Notes: a model not told the origin generated them from the sequence alone. A stretch of DNA of 64,000 nt from Novosphingobium terrae (GCF_017163935.1 NZ_JABVZR010000001.1:3596001-3660000), one strand, 5' to 3'. Positions 8,524-18,140 are shown, numbered from the stretch's first letter. Translations and numbers: made by a program.

Positions 8524-10656
8524 TTAATAGATCCCGAACCCGGGCTGAGCCACCGGCTTCTTCTTCTGCTGAGGCGCCGGCACGGGCTGCGGCTGCTGCG
8601 CTTGAGGCGACTCCGGCACCTGCTGCTGATCCGTATCCCCTGCACCCTGCTGGGGCGCCTGCTGCGGCGGCAGGGGCTGGCCATCGGGGCCGACCAGATT
8701 GCCCTGATCGTCGGGCGAGTAATAGGCGTTGGGATCGCCCATACCGGCCTGATCGTCCGGCTCCAGCTGCCATTCGGGCAGCTTCAGCTCGGTGTCGAAG
8801 GGCTCGGCGGGGCGACCGGCGACGGCGATGCGCATATATTGCGCCCATGCGCGCGCCGGGGCGGTGCCGCCCTGCAGGCCGGGGACGGGGTGAGCGTCGT
8901 CGCGGCCCATCCACACGCCGGTGGTGATCCCGCTGGAGAAGCCCATGAACCAGCCATCCTTGTTCGAGGAGGTGGTGCCGGTCTTGCCTGCCACGGGGCG
9001 CCCGATCTGGGCGGCGCGACCGGTGCCGATGTTGACGGCGGTCTGCATCAGGTCGGTCATCCCGGCCGCGACGAAGGGGGCGACCAGCGTCTGGCCCTGC
9101 GGCTGGGGATGCTGGTAGAGCACCTTGCCACTGGCGGTCACGACCTTGACGATGCCATAGGGCGTCACCGAGGAGCCGTGCGCCTGCACTTCGGAGAAGG
9201 CGCGGGCCATCTCGATCAGGCGCACTTCGTTGGTGCCCAGCACCATTGAGGGGTTGGTGGCAATGGCGGTGGAGATGCCGAAGCGCCGCGCCATGGCCGC
9301 CACCTGATCGAAGCCCACCTTCTGGCCCAGCTGGGCGGCGACGGTGTTCTTGGAATAGGCGAAGGCGGTGCGGATATCGATCTGACCGGCATAGCGACCG
9401 GCATCGTTATGCGGCGTCCAGCCGTCGATGGTGACGGGTTCGTCGTTGATCGGATCATCGGGCTTCACGCCGGATTCCAGCGCGGCCAGATAGACGAACA
9501 GCTTCCACGCCGAGCCGGGCTGGCGCATGGCCTGCGTGGCGCGGTTGTAGTTGCTGGTCACGTAATCCGTGCCGCCGACCATGGCCAGCACGCTGCCGTC
9601 GCGGTCCAGCGAGACCAGCGCACCCTGCGCGCCCTTGGGGGCGTTGGCGGCGACAGCGGCGGTGGCCGCCGACTGCATCTTGGGATCGAGCGTGGTCCAG
9701 ACTTCCACCGGCTCGGTGTTGTCAGTGCCGATCAGCGTGTCGAGCTGGGGCAGCGCCCAGTCGGTGAAGTAGCGCACCGAGTTCTGAGCGGGCTCGGCGG
9801 CCATCTTCACCTTGTCGAGATGCACGGCGGCATGCTCGGTGGAGGTGATGGCGCCGGCATCCTCCATCACATCCAGCACCACGCTGGCACGGTCGACAGC
9901 GGCCTGCGCGTCGGCGGTGGGCGAGTAATGGCTGGGGGCCTTCACGAGCCCTGCGATGATCGCCGCCTCGGGCAGGCTCAGCTGGGTGCCGGGGTGGTTG
10001 AAGAACTTGCGGCTGGCCGCGTCCACACCATAGGCGCCGCCGCCGAAATACACCTTGTTGAGGTAGAGTTCGAGGATCTGATCCTTGGAGAACTTCCACT
10101 CCAGCGCCATGGCGATGAAGATCTCCTTGATCTTCCGGCTGAAGGTGCGGTCATTGTTGAGGAAGATGTTGCGCGCCAGCTGCTGCGTCAGCGTCGAGGC
10201 GCCCTGACGGCGGTGGCCGCTCTTCACGTTGACCGCGGCCGAACGCATCATGCCGATGGGATCGATGCCGATATGGTCGCGGAAGCGGCGATCCTCGGTG
10301 GAGACGATGGCGTCCTTCATCACCGAGGGGATGCGGTCATAATCCAGCCACTGGCCATAGGAGGGGCCGATGACGACCAGCTGCGAACCATCGCGCGCGC
10401 GCACAAGGATCGTCTGGCCATTCTGGCTGGATTTCAGCGATTCCAGGCTGGGCAGGCTCTGGGCTTCGAAATAGACGATGCCGAAGACCAGCGAACATGC
10501 CAGCACGCCCAGGGCGGCCAGCCACACCAAGATTTTCACCCAGATACTCCGTTTGGAACGCCGTGGTTTCGGGGAGCCTCCGCGAGGGGGCTGCTCACCC
10601 GAACCCTGATTTGCCTGGCGCCGAATATCGCGTCTTGCCATTGCGTGAAATTGCAT
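8524..10656 (-). CDS. Class A penicillin-binding protein (PBP1A family)
   Basis: A bifunctional peptidoglycan glycosyltransferase/transpeptidase of 710 residues. It has a basic N-terminus and one membrane anchor (ILVWLAALGVLACSLVFGIVYF). The GT51 domain contains STEDRRF with the catalytic Glu and GASTLTQQLARN. The transpeptidase has SAWK (nucleophile Ser), SKN and KTGTTSSNKDGWF. The last 90 residues are a Pro/Gln-rich tail (QQAPQQGAGDTDQQQ), low complexity and probably disordered. A second ATG five codons in (10641, MARRDIRR) is an alternative start; neither has a strong ribosome site. The gene stands alone, convergent with degP. Confidence 0.93.
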   Translation of the reverse strand: MQFHAMARRDIRRQANQGSGEQPPRGGSPKPRRSKRSIWVKILVWLAALGVLACSLVFGIVYFEAQSLPSLESLKSSQNGQTILVRARDGSQLVVIGPSYGQWLDYDRIPSVMKDAIVSTEDRRFRDHIGIDPIGMMRSAAVNVKSGHRRQGASTLTQQLARNIFLNNDRTFSRKIKEIFIAMALEWKFSKDQILELYLNKVYFGGGAYGVDAASRKFFNHPGTQLSLPEAAIIAGLVKAPSHYSPTADAQAAVDRASVVLDVMEDAGAITSTEHAAVHLDKVKMAAEPAQNSVRYFTDWALPQLDTLIGTDNTEPVEVWTTLDPKMQSAATAAVAANAPKGAQGALVSLDRDGSVLAMVGGTDYVTSNYNRATQAMRQPGSAWKLFVYLAALESGVKPDDPINDEPVTIDGWTPHNDAGRYAGQIDIRTAFAYSKNTVAAQLGQKVGFDQVAAMARRFGISTAIATNPSMVLGTNEVRLIEMARAFSEVQAHGSSVTPYGIVKVVTASGKVLYQHPQPQGQTLVAPFVAAGMTDLMQTAVNIGTGRAAQIGRPVAGKTGTTSSNKDGWFMGFSSGITTGVWMGRDDAHPVPGLQGGTAPARAWAQYMRIAVAGRPAEPFDTELKLPEWQLEPDDQAGMGDPNAYYSPDDQGNLVGPDGQPLPPQQAPQQGAGDTDQQQVPESPQAQQPQPVPAPQQKKKPVAQPGFGIY

Positions 10657-10779
10657 CCTATCGGCGGACAGGCAGGGCGCGAGTCCGCAGCTTTCGCGCC
10701 CTCCTAGGCTATCAAAGGGGCAAGGTTAACCCCTGCCCCCGCGAATTCTTGCCGAAAACCGCCTGAACAGGAGCTTAGG

Positions 10780-10925
10780 GCCTGTTTGGAAAATGCGCTT
10801 TCGCGCATTTTCAGCGCGGCACCGGCCCTCTCCCCCACCCGGCCACCCAACGGCAGTATCATATGGGTGGCCGGGTGGGGGAGAGGGCCGGTGCCGCAAA
10901 TCCGGCTTTCGCCGGATTTCCAGAC
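10780..10925. repeat. Large palindrome with a 34-bp perfect inverted repeat
   Basis: Arms 10816-10849 and 10864-10897 are perfect reverse complements, separated by 14 bases. A smaller hairpin lies on each side: GAAAATGCG/CGCATTTTC on the left and AAATCCGGC/GCCGGATTT on the right. The whole forms a cruciform-like block between the PBP1A gene and msrB. A related half block is at 35510-35575 (shared GGAGAGGGCCGGTGCCGC and AATCCGGC hairpin). This is a different family from the hairpin-ended repeat. Confidence 0.85.
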
Positions 10926-10931
10926 AGACTC

Positions 10932-11351
10932 TTAGTCCTTCGCTTCGGGCTCGAAATCCAGCGCGGCGCTGTTGATGCAATAGCGCAGGCCCGTCGGCCC
11001 GGGGCCATCGGGGAAGACATGGCCCAGATGGCCGTCGCAGCGGGCGCAGCGCACTTCGGTGCGCACCATGCCATGGCTGACATCGCGATATTCGGTGATG
11101 GCTTCCTCGGCCTGAGGCGCCGAATAGGCCGGCCAGCCGCAGCCCGAGTTGAACTTGTCCTCCGAGGTGAACAAAGGCGCCCCGCAGCCCGCGCAAGTGT
11201 ACTCGCCATCCGCGAACAGATGGTCATACTCGCCGGTGAAGGCGCGTTCCGTGCCCGCCTCGCGCAGCACATGGTACTGCATGGGGGTCAGCCGCTCACG
11301 CCATTGCGCATCGGTCAGCGTCTGGGGATCGGCGGGAAGATCGGACATCAC
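10932..11351 (-). CDS. msrB: Peptide-methionine (R)-S-oxide reductase
   Basis: A 139-residue MsrB, which reduces methionine-R-sulfoxide in damaged proteins using thioredoxin. Two zinc CxxC pairs are visible (CAGC and CARC). The catalytic Cys is in [11 protein letters not shown] near the C-terminus. [10 protein letters not shown] is the substrate-binding segment. Length fits a stand-alone MsrB. No signal peptide, so cytosolic. Its stop codon lies only 7 bases from the end of the large palindrome. Together with catalase and AhpCF nearby it adds to oxidant defence, but it is not in an operon with them. Confidence 0.95.
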   Translation of the reverse strand: MMSDLPADPQTLTDAQWRERLTPMQYHVLREAGTERAFTGEYDHLFADGEYTCAGCGAPLFTSEDKFNSGCGWPAYSAPQAEEAITEYRDVSHGMVRTEVRCARCDGHLGHVFPDGPGPTGLRYCINSAALDFEPEAKD

Positions 11352-11439
11352 GGGGAACTCCTTGGGAAGCGAGCCCCCATATGGAAACGCCCCCGCCCGC
11401 CCGCAAGGGTGGAGCAGGGGCGCATCGGTTCAGGCGTGT

Positions 11440-12309
11440 CTACAGCTTGGCGAAGAGCGCCGTCATGCGGGTCCAGGCGCGCTCGGCCTCTTCCTTGTTG
11501 TAGCTGGGGGCGTCCAGCGTGGTCCAGCCGTGATCGGCGTGAAACACCTCCACCTCCGCCGGGCGACCGGCGGCGGCGCAGGCCTTTTTCAGCGCATCCT
11601 TGTCACCGGGGGCGCGCGCATCGTCGTTCTGGGCGATGGCAAACAGGAAGCTGGCCCTGGTCTTGGGGATCAGCGCGATGACGCCATCGGGTTTGTCGTC
11701 CACCAGCCCGCCGCCATGCAGCGAGGCGCAGGCCTTCACGCGATTGGGCGCCACAGCCGCCGCGCGCACCGTATAGCTCCCCGTCATGCAGTGCCCCGCC
11801 GCGCCCAGCCCGCGCGCCTTGTTGACCGAGGGCTGCTTGTCGAGAAAGGCCACGAAAGCCGCCGCGTCCTTGGTGATGCGTTCGGGGTTCAGCGCCGCAA
11901 TGGCTGGCTTGAGCTTGTCAGCGCCAGCCGGGGTGCGCCATTCGGCCATCGTCGCCAGCAGCGGGGCTTTCGCCGTGCGGTAGTAGTGATTGACCACCAG
12001 CACGCTGTAGCCCTCACCCGCCAGCCGCTTGGCCCACAGCTTGTAGGCATCGCGCAGGCCCGCAATGTCCGGCCAGACGATGATGCCAGGATGCGTGCCC
12101 GTGGCCGGGTGATAGAGGAAGGCATCGCACTCGCCATCGCCCGTGGGGATGCTGACCGCCTTCTCCACCACGCCCGTCGCCGCATAGGCCGGGCTCGCGG
12201 CGATGGCGGCAAGGCCCGCGCCCGCCGCCAGACCGGCGAAATCGCGGCGGGACACGCCCATGGCCTTCAGGGCCGCGTCTTCCTCCAGAACGGTGAAATC
12301 ATCGCACAT
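11440..12309 (-). CDS. Tat-exported dienelactone hydrolase-family protein
   Basis: An alpha/beta hydrolase of 289 residues. A twin-arginine signal (SRRDFAGLAAGAGLAAIAA, cut near AYA) indicates periplasmic location. The candidate catalytic residues are Cys in GHCMTGS, Asp in NDDARA and His in HADHGW, the Cys-Asp-His set of dienelactone hydrolases. The start is the ATG at 12309, with AGGAG 9 bp upstream; the longer frame to 12381 is not needed. The substrate is unknown; such exported members are usually annotated only by family. A repeat copy separates it from the co-oriented upstream gene. Confidence 0.85.
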   Translation of the reverse strand: MCDDFTVLEEDAALKAMGVSRRDFAGLAAGAGLAAIAASPAYAATGVVEKAVSIPTGDGECDAFLYHPATGTHPGIIVWPDIAGLRDAYKLWAKRLAGEGYSVLVVNHYYRTAKAPLLATMAEWRTPAGADKLKPAIAALNPERITKDAAAFVAFLDKQPSVNKARGLGAAGHCMTGSYTVRAAAVAPNRVKACASLHGGGLVDDKPDGVIALIPKTRASFLFAIAQNDDARAPGDKDALKKACAAAGRPAEVEVFHADHGWTTLDAPSYNKEEAERAWTRMTALFAKL

Positions 12310-12410
12310 GATTTGGATCTCCTGCTCATGCACCCCCTCTGTGCGGGGCGGAATGAAGCATATTGTGGAGAAGGGCGCCATGAAGGATTTGAGAGAAAAG
12401 AAGAAGGAAA

Positions 12411-12648
12411 TGCGAGGGGGTTACCCCCTCGCGCTCCCGGAACGTCTTCCGACGATAGGGTATTGGCACCGCATCGTGGCGCCCCGCCTCTCCACCTGCA
12501 CAAAGGAAAGGCGCCGCAGGCAGAAAGCCTCGGCGCCTTACACTGGTCTGGGAATTTAAAGCCTGCGGCGCTGCAACCCTAGCGCCTTGGCCGAACCCGT
12601 GGCGCAACGCAGACAGTAAAGGGAGCGCGAGGGTGTAACACCCTCGCA
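12411..12648. repeat. Hairpin-ended intergenic repeat, copy 2 (full)
   Basis: End modules are at 12411-12438 and 12621-12648. The purine tract GAGAGAAAAGAAGAAGGAAA is on the left; TTATTCCCTTC is on the right. The internal AAAGGCGCC...GGCGCCTT and GGCGCCGCAGGC...GCCTGCGGCGC pairs are both present. It lies between two minus-strand genes, downstream of the nitronate monooxygenase. A 107-codon minus-strand reading frame crosses it but reflects the repeat, not a gene. Confidence 0.9.
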
Positions 12649-12668
12649 CTTATTCCCTTCAAACCTTC

Positions 12669-13673
12669 TTACCGCCCCTTGAGAGCCGTCTCACACTCAT
12701 CCAGCAGCTGGGTGATGATGTCCAGCACAGGCTCTTCCTTGGTAACCATGCCCACCGACTGGCCCGCCATCAAAGACCCGCTCTCGACATCGCCATCGAT
12801 CACGGCGCGACGCAGGGCACCGGCCCAGAAGCGCTCGATCAGCAGCTGGGCCTCGTGCATGTCCACCTCACCGGCGTCCAGCTTGGCGGCGACTTCGCGC
12901 TGCTTGGCGGTGAACTCCTCGGTGCCCTTGTTCTTGAGGGCGCGCACGGGGATCACGGGCAGGCGGGCGTCGACCTGCACCGAGGGCATGGCGTCGCGCG
13001 CATGGCCACGGAAGAAGGCCTTCTTGAAATCGGGGTGAGCGATGCTCTCGGTGGCGGCGGCAAAGCGCGTGCCCAGCTGCACGCCAGAAGCGCCCATTTC
13101 CAGATAGGAGGCAATCGCCTCGCCGCGACCGATGCCACCGGCGACAAACACGATGTTGTCGGCAGCCAGCTCAGGCAGGATTTCCTGAGCGAGGACGCTG
13201 GTGGAGACGGGACCGATATGGCCGCCAGCCTCATGGCCCTCGATCACAAGGGCATCCGCGCCGCTACGCAGCAGCTTCTTGCCCAGCGCCAGCGTGGGGG
13301 CAAAGCAGATCACCTTGGCGCCGGTCTCCTTGATCGCCTCAAGGCTGCCCTTGGGGGGCAGGCCGCCGGCGAGGACCACATGAGTCACCTTGTGCTTCGC
13401 GCAGACCTCGATCAGCTCGAAGAGCTTGGGGTGCATGGTGATCAGGTTCACGCCGAAGGGCTTGCCCGTCAGCGCGGCGGTGGCGGCGATCTCCGCGTCG
13501 AGCAATTCGGGCGTCATGGCGCCGCAGGCGATCACGCCGAAGCCGCCAGCATTGCTGATGGCCGCAACGAGGTTGCGCTCCGAAACCCAGCTCATCGCCC
13601 CGCACAGAATGGCATGCTCGCTGCCCAGGAATGCGGCGCCCCGTGCCATCAGCGCCTTGGTCTTGTCCGTCAC
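12669..13673 (-). CDS. Nitronate monooxygenase family (FMN-dependent, FabK-like)
   Basis: A 334-residue TIM-barrel flavoenzyme of the 2-nitropropane dioxygenase family. Features are ISNAGGFGVIACGAM near the N-terminus, EGHEAGGHIG with the His usually assigned as base, and GGIGRGEAIASYLEMGASGVQLGT split across the FMN phosphate site. Members oxidise alkyl nitronates, or act as enoyl-ACP reductases (FabK); sequence alone does not decide. Start ATG at 13673. It is divergent from katA, with 233 bp between them. Confidence 0.85.
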   Translation of the reverse strand: MTDKTKALMARGAAFLGSEHAILCGAMSWVSERNLVAAISNAGGFGVIACGAMTPELLDAEIAATAALTGKPFGVNLITMHPKLFELIEVCAKHKVTHVVLAGGLPPKGSLEAIKETGAKVICFAPTLALGKKLLRSGADALVIEGHEAGGHIGPVSTSVLAQEILPELAADNIVFVAGGIGRGEAIASYLEMGASGVQLGTRFAAATESIAHPDFKKAFFRGHARDAMPSVQVDARLPVIPVRALKNKGTEEFTAKQREVAAKLDAGEVDMHEAQLLIERFWAGALRRAVIDGDVESGSLMAGQSVGMVTKEEPVLDIITQLLDECETALKGR

Positions 13674-13906
13674 CAGTTTCTCATATTTTAGGGATTCTCA
13701 GGCCGCGCCTATAAAGCGGACATCAAGAAACGGCAATCCGCCTGCATATCAGGGCTGCTATACCCGAGTATGGCTCGGCAATATGGTCACAAATCCGTAT
13801 TATCCAAAGGCTCGATCAGTGTGACAGGCTTAACCGCTTTTGCGGCACACGAGTGTCGCGCTAGCAAGGCATGCATCTGATCCGAAGGTTTTGAGGAGGC
13901 CCACCC

Positions 13907-15442
13907 ATGTCCGATTCCAACAACCCCACCGGCAAATGTCCCGTTGCTCATGGCAGTGCCGCACCCGGCTCCACCCCGCTGACCACCGCCTTCGGCGCGC
14001 CGGTGGTGGACAATATGAACTCCATGACCGCCGGGCCGCGCGGCCCCCTGCTGATGCAGGATGTGTGGCTGCTGGAGAAGCTGGCCAATCTGAACCGCGA
14101 GGTGATCCCCGAGCGCCGCATGCATGCCAAGGGTTCGGGCGCTTTCGGCACCTTCACCGTCACGCATGACATCACCAAATACACCCGCGCCAAGTTCCTG
14201 GGCGAAGTGGGCAAGCAGACCGAGATGTTCGCGCGCTTCACCACCGTGGCGGGCGAGCGCGGCGCGGCTGACGCCGAGCGCGACATTCGCGGTTTCGCGC
14301 TGAAGTTCTACACCGAGGAAGGCAACTGGGACATGGTGGGCAACAACACCCCCGTGTTCTTCCTGCGCGATCCGCGCAAGTTCCCTGACCTCAACAAGGC
14401 GGTGAAGCGCGACCCGCGCACCAACATGCGCAGCGCCACCAACAATTGGGACTTCTGGAGCCTGCTGCCCGAGGCCTTCCATCAGGTGACGATCGTGATG
14501 TCCGATCGCGGCATCCCGGCCAGCTATCGCCACATGCATGGCTTCGGCAGCCACACCTACAGCTTCATCAACGCTGACAACGAGCGTTTCTGGGTCAAAT
14601 TCCACTTCAAGACCCAGCAGGGCATCAAGAACCTGACCGACGCCGAGGCCGCCGAAACCGTGGCGGGTGACCGCGAGAGCCATCAGCGCGACCTGTATGA
14701 CGCCATCGAGCGCGGCGACTTCCCCAAGTGGACGATGTTCGTGCAGATCATGCCCGAGGAAGAGGCGGCGACCTGCGGTTTCCACCCCTTCGACCTCACC
14801 AAGATCTGGCCCAAGGCGCAGTATCCGCTGATCCAGGTGGGTGAGTTCGAGCTGAACCGCAACGCCGCCAACTTCTTCGCGGACGTCGAGCAGAGCGCCT
14901 TCGCACCCAGCAATCTGGTGCCCGGCATCAGCGTTTCGCCCGACAAGATGCTGCAGGCACGTCTCTTCGCCTATTCGGATGCGCAGCGTTATCGTCTGGG
15001 CGTGAACTATCACCAGATCCCGGTGAATGCGGCGCGCTGCCCGGTGCACAGCAACCATCGCGATGGATACATGCGCGTCGATGGCAACTATGGCAGCACC
15101 ATCCACTATCAGCCCAACAGCTTCCACCAGTGGGAATCGCAGAGCGACTATCGCGAGCCGCCGATGAAGATCGACGGCGCGGCGGACTTCTGGAACTTCC
15201 GCGAGGATGATGCCGATTACTTCAGCCAGCCCCGCGCTCTGTTCCAGCTGATGACGCCCGCGCAGCAGCAGGTGCTCTTCGAGAACACCGCACGCGGCAT
15301 GGGTGATGCGCCGGACTTTATCAAGGCGCGCCATATCGCCAACTGCCTGCGCTGCGATCCGGCCTATGGCGCGGGCGTGGCCAAGGCTCTGGGCATGGAC
15401 GTGCCTTCGGACGTGCCGAGCGATCCTGAACTGGCCGACTGA
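13907..15442 (+). CDS. katA: Heme catalase (monofunctional, small subunit)
   Basis: A 511-residue monofunctional catalase converting hydrogen peroxide to water and oxygen. The distal His is in [14 protein letters not shown] (about residue 72). The Asn is in [11 protein letters not shown], and the proximal heme Tyr in [14 protein letters not shown] (about 355). Length fits the small-subunit clades. The start ATG has GAGGAGG upstream in the leader. The 233-bp region shared with the divergent nitronate monooxygenase gene has AT-rich patches but no clear OxyR box. A strong terminator follows. Confidence 0.95.
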   Translation: MSDSNNPTGKCPVAHGSAAPGSTPLTTAFGAPVVDNMNSMTAGPRGPLLMQDVWLLEKLANLNREVIPERRMHAKGSGAFGTFTVTHDITKYTRAKFLGEVGKQTEMFARFTTVAGERGAADAERDIRGFALKFYTEEGNWDMVGNNTPVFFLRDPRKFPDLNKAVKRDPRTNMRSATNNWDFWSLLPEAFHQVTIVMSDRGIPASYRHMHGFGSHTYSFINADNERFWVKFHFKTQQGIKNLTDAEAAETVAGDRESHQRDLYDAIERGDFPKWTMFVQIMPEEEAATCGFHPFDLTKIWPKAQYPLIQVGEFELNRNAANFFADVEQSAFAPSNLVPGISVSPDKMLQARLFAYSDAQRYRLGVNYHQIPVNAARCPVHSNHRDGYMRVDGNYGSTIHYQPNSFHQWESQSDYREPPMKIDGAADFWNFREDDADYFSQPRALFQLMTPAQQQVLFENTARGMGDAPDFIKARHIANCLRCDPAYGAGVAKALGMDVPSDVPSDPELAD

Positions 15443-15472
15443 TCCCCATAGCCCTGAAGGGTCGCACAAGAG

Positions 15473-15507
15473 CCCGCCCCCGGATGGACCACCGGGGGCG
15501 GGTTTTT
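15473..15507 (+). terminator. Rho-independent terminator of katA
   Basis: A perfect 11-bp stem, CCCGCCCCCGG (15473-15483) with CCGGGGGCGGG (15492-15502), is followed by five T. It starts 30 bp after the catalase stop. Confidence 0.9.
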
Positions 15508-15533
15508 GATTTGAGGTTTAAGGAAAAGAGAGA

Positions 15534-15582
15534 TGCGAGGGGGTTACCCCCTCGCGCTCCCAGGAATGTCTGCGTTACGCCC
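15534..15582. repeat. Hairpin-ended repeat, copy 3 (half)
   Basis: The left hairpin module is at 15534-15561. It is followed by AATGTCTGCGTTACGCCC, which is the reverse complement of the right inner segment of full copies. A purine tract (AAGGAAAAGAGAGA) precedes it. No matching right module follows for about 1 kb; the next related block is the variant half at 16571. The rest of 15583-15740 contains no gene I can support. Confidence 0.8.
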
Positions 15583-15740
15583 TATTCTCACCGTTTGGTA
15601 CGCATTCGGGCATGGGCTGTCCCCCTTCAGGGGGCGGTTCATCGGGATTGTCTGCCGCTCTGGCTTGCTTGTCGGCCTGTGGGGTGGCGACTTGCCGCTG
15701 CTCCGCCAACATGGCGGTGCATGCTGTTGCGGAGGATCAC

Positions 15741-16502
15741 GTGAAGGAAAAAAACCGCCTTTCAGGCCGTGTTTGCGTGGTGGCAGGCGTCATGGGCGAT
15801 ATGGGGGAGGCCATCGCCCGGCGCTTCGCCGAGGAAGGCGGGATCGTCGTCGGGATTGATCGCCGCCCGCACGGGATCGGGGAGATGGCGCTGGTCGGGG
15901 ATCTGACGGATGAGGCAACGGTTCAGGCCCTTTACGCAGACATAGCGGCGCGGTTCGGCCGCCTCGATGTGGTGTACAACAATGCCGGCCCGATTGACCC
16001 TGACGACCATTCAGCGCTCGACACCAGCCTTGCCACCTGGAACCGCGTGATCACCTCAATCCTCACCGCGACATGGCTCAGCTGCAAACATGCGATCCCG
16101 CATATGGGCAAAGGAACGACCACCGCTTCGATCATCAACACGGCCTCGTTTCTGGCGGGGATGGGCAGCGCGACAGGCCAGATGGCGTTCAATGCCGCCA
16201 AGGCAGGCGTGGAACAACTATCTCGCGATCTGGGCGTTCATCTGGCGCGCAGCAACATCCGGGTGAACGCGATCGCGATGGGGCCGATCGAAACCGCGCA
16301 GATCAAGGCCACATTCGACCGCATCGGGCCCGAGCAAGCCGCCCGCCGCTTCACCCATATGCCGATGGGTCGCTTCGGAACGCTGGAGGAACTGGCCGCG
16401 ACAGCAGCCTATCTCGCCAGTGACGATGCGGGGTTTGTGACGGCGGCATCCTTCCCCCTGAACGGTGGCATCCCCCACGCCTTCACGGTTCCGGATGCCT
16501 GA
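15741..16502 (+). CDS. Short-chain dehydrogenase/reductase-like protein with altered active site
   Basis: A 253-residue Rossmann-fold protein of the SDR family. The start is GTG 15741 with GGAGG 5-6 bp upstream; the open frame extends further but into repeat sequence. The nucleotide site reads AGVMGDMG, so the middle Gly of TGxxxGxG is Asp20. NNAG is normal (in VVYNNAGPID). Ser136 is present. The catalytic Tyr of YxxxK is replaced by Phe150 (AFNAAK), with Lys154 kept. Family knowledge says loss of this Tyr usually abolishes normal SDR chemistry, so it may be a binding protein or act on an atypical substrate. It stands alone between half copies of the repeat. Confidence 0.8.
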   Translation: MKEKNRLSGRVCVVAGVMGDMGEAIARRFAEEGGIVVGIDRRPHGIGEMALVGDLTDEATVQALYADIAARFGRLDVVYNNAGPIDPDDHSALDTSLATWNRVITSILTATWLSCKHAIPHMGKGTTTASIINTASFLAGMGSATGQMAFNAAKAGVEQLSRDLGVHLARSNIRVNAIAMGPIETAQIKATFDRIGPEQAARRFTHMPMGRFGTLEELAATAAYLASDDAGFVTAASFPLNGGIPHAFTVPDA

Positions 16503-16570
16503 TCATCTTGTTCAGACAAAACGAATTTTCCCAAAACCAGCCGCACGCCTCCCCACACCCGACGCCAAGC

Positions 16571-16636
16571 CCCATGGCGCAAAGGCAGACAATAAAGGGA
16601 TTGCAAAGGGCGATGGCCCTTTGCCCGCCGGAGGCA
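16571..16636. repeat. Hairpin-ended repeat, copy 4 (right half, variant hairpin)
   Basis: It begins CCCATGGCGCAAAGGCAGAC and AATAAAGGGA, as in the right part of full copies (compare the block at 45345). It then carries a different hairpin, GCAAAGGGC-GATG-GCCCTTTGC (16603-16624), and CCGCCGGAGGC. A 59-bp stretch (16578-16636) is identical to 19977-20035. It lies 68 bp after the SDR stop. Confidence 0.8.
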
Positions 16637-16754
16637 AAACCCGCTCCCCCTCCCTCACTACGCAATTAACCCCATCCCCTCCTGAAACACCATTAAGCTT
16701 AAATCTTTAGATTTGGCCACTCTGGCAACCGTGTCGGCAGTCAGGGAGCGCATC

Positions 16755-18140
16755 GTGATTCCAAAGGTTTTCCATTTCATCTGGGTGGGCGATGAAAGCC
16801 GCCGTCCTGACAATTGCATCCAGACCTGGCGCGATGCCCACCCCGATTGGACCTTCCGCATCTGGGGCAATGACGAGCTGGCCGCCGGCAACTGGATCAA
16901 CACAATGCACATGAGGGCCATGTCCCAGCGCGAGCTGAACGGCGTGGCGGACATGATGCGCTGGGAAATTCTTCACGAGCATGGCGGCATCGTCTTCGAT
17001 GCCGACAGCGTCTGCCGCCGCCCGCTGGATGACAGCTTCCTCGATTGCGAGGCCTTTGCCTGCTGGGAAAACGAGATCGCCAGACCGGGCCTGATCGCCG
17101 CGGGCTATTTCGGCTGCGAGGCGGGCAATCCCTTCGTCGGCCAGATCATCGCCGATATCCAGAACGAGCCGACCGTGGTGGATCGCATGGCGTGGGAAAG
17201 CGTTGGCCCCATGCGCCTGACGCAAAGCTATCGCCAGCACGTCTATACGCCGCTGCGCATCTACCCCAGCCACTATTTCATCCCCACCCATTTCACCGGC
17301 CTTACCTATCAGGGCAAGGGGCCGGTCTATGCCGACCAGCTGTGGGGATCGACCAACGGCAGCTATGAGCAGCTTCACACGCTCGATCTGGAGGCCAGGA
17401 GCCTGCCGGATATCGCCACCTCGGCGGCGAGCGCCTATGCGGCGGAAGCGCCGGCCCAGACCAAAGCTCAGGCCCGAGTTCAGGAGCTGGCGCGCGCGCA
17501 GACCGCCAACCCCGTCCATTCCCAGATCGAGCGGCTGCATGATGCCTATTTCGTGCAGAAGGTCACCGTCGGCACCGAGCTGATGGGCCTCTCGCGCATG
17601 CAGGTGCTGGGCGATCTGTGCGCGGGCAAGCGCGTGCTGCATGTCGGTTGCGCCGACTGGCCGATCACCGATCTGAACAGCTCACTGCATCTGCATCTGG
17701 ACAAGGTCTGCGCCAGGCTCGACGGGCTGGACCCGCATGTCGAGGCGCTCGATCTGCTGCGCCCCCATGTCAAAGGGCGGCTGTTTGCCGATTTCTCCGA
17801 GGTGACGGACGACTATGATGTCGTGCTGGTGCCTGAAGTCATGGAGCATGTGCCCGATGTCGGCGATTTTCTGGCCAAGCTCTCGGCGGTCAAGGCGCAG
17901 TGCTACCTGATGAGCGTGCCCGATGCCTATCAGTGCCGGGCCGGCCATTTCGACTACATCGATGACAGCGAGACCTTCGTGGAAGTGGTCCACCCCGATC
18001 ACAATGTCTGGTACACGCCCTACACCTTCCAGAACACCATCCGCAAATACAGCGATATGACCGTGGAGCGCATGTGGTTCTTCAACGGCATCTCGCTGCT
18101 GGCCCTGCTCTCCCCCGCGCGACTGGCGGCAGCGGCATGA
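16755..18140 (+). CDS. GT32-type glycosyltransferase fused to a methyltransferase-like domain
   Basis: A 461-residue two-part protein. Residues 1-230 resemble GT32 (DXD sugar-transferase) enzymes: VIPKVFHFIWVGD at the start, then MMRWEILHEHGGIVFDADS with the DAD metal motif near residue 82. Residues about 260-455 look like a Rossmann methyltransferase: KRVLHVGCADWP, then a conserved VLVPEVMEHVPD and HPDHNVWYTPYTFQ. The two are joined by an Ala/Gln-rich linker (EAPAQTKAQARVQELARAQ). The GTG at 16755 is chosen because AGGGAG precedes it and the family motif begins there; an in-frame ATG at 16713 is less likely. It overlaps the following GT2 gene by 4 bp. Role in surface glycan or glycolipid modification is inferred. 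Confidence 0.78.
   Translation: MIPKVFHFIWVGDESRRPDNCIQTWRDAHPDWTFRIWGNDELAAGNWINTMHMRAMSQRELNGVADMMRWEILHEHGGIVFDADSVCRRPLDDSFLDCEAFACWENEIARPGLIAAGYFGCEAGNPFVGQIIADIQNEPTVVDRMAWESVGPMRLTQSYRQHVYTPLRIYPSHYFIPTHFTGLTYQGKGPVYADQLWGSTNGSYEQLHTLDLEARSLPDIATSAASAYAAEAPAQTKAQARVQELARAQTANPVHSQIERLHDAYFVQKVTVGTELMGLSRMQVLGDLCAGKRVLHVGCADWPITDLNSSLHLHLDKVCARLDGLDPHVEALDLLRPHVKGRLFADFSEVTDDYDVVLVPEVMEHVPDVGDFLAKLSAVKAQCYLMSVPDAYQCRAGHFDYIDDSETFVEVVHPDHNVWYTPYTFQNTIRKYSDMTVERMWFFNGISLLALLSPARLAAAA

Noticed and set aside
8250..8530. Classical insertion of a MITE with target-site duplication
   Set aside because: I could not identify a consistent short direct repeat outside the purine/pyrimidine tracts in any copy, so mobility by transposition is not shown.
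12326..12649. A 107-codon frame beginning MRGCYTLALPLLSA and similar short frames in other repeat copies
   Set aside because: The same peptide recurs only because the DNA repeat recurs; frames vary in length, cross both end hairpins and lack ribosome sites. These are likely to be mis-annotated as hypothetical proteins.
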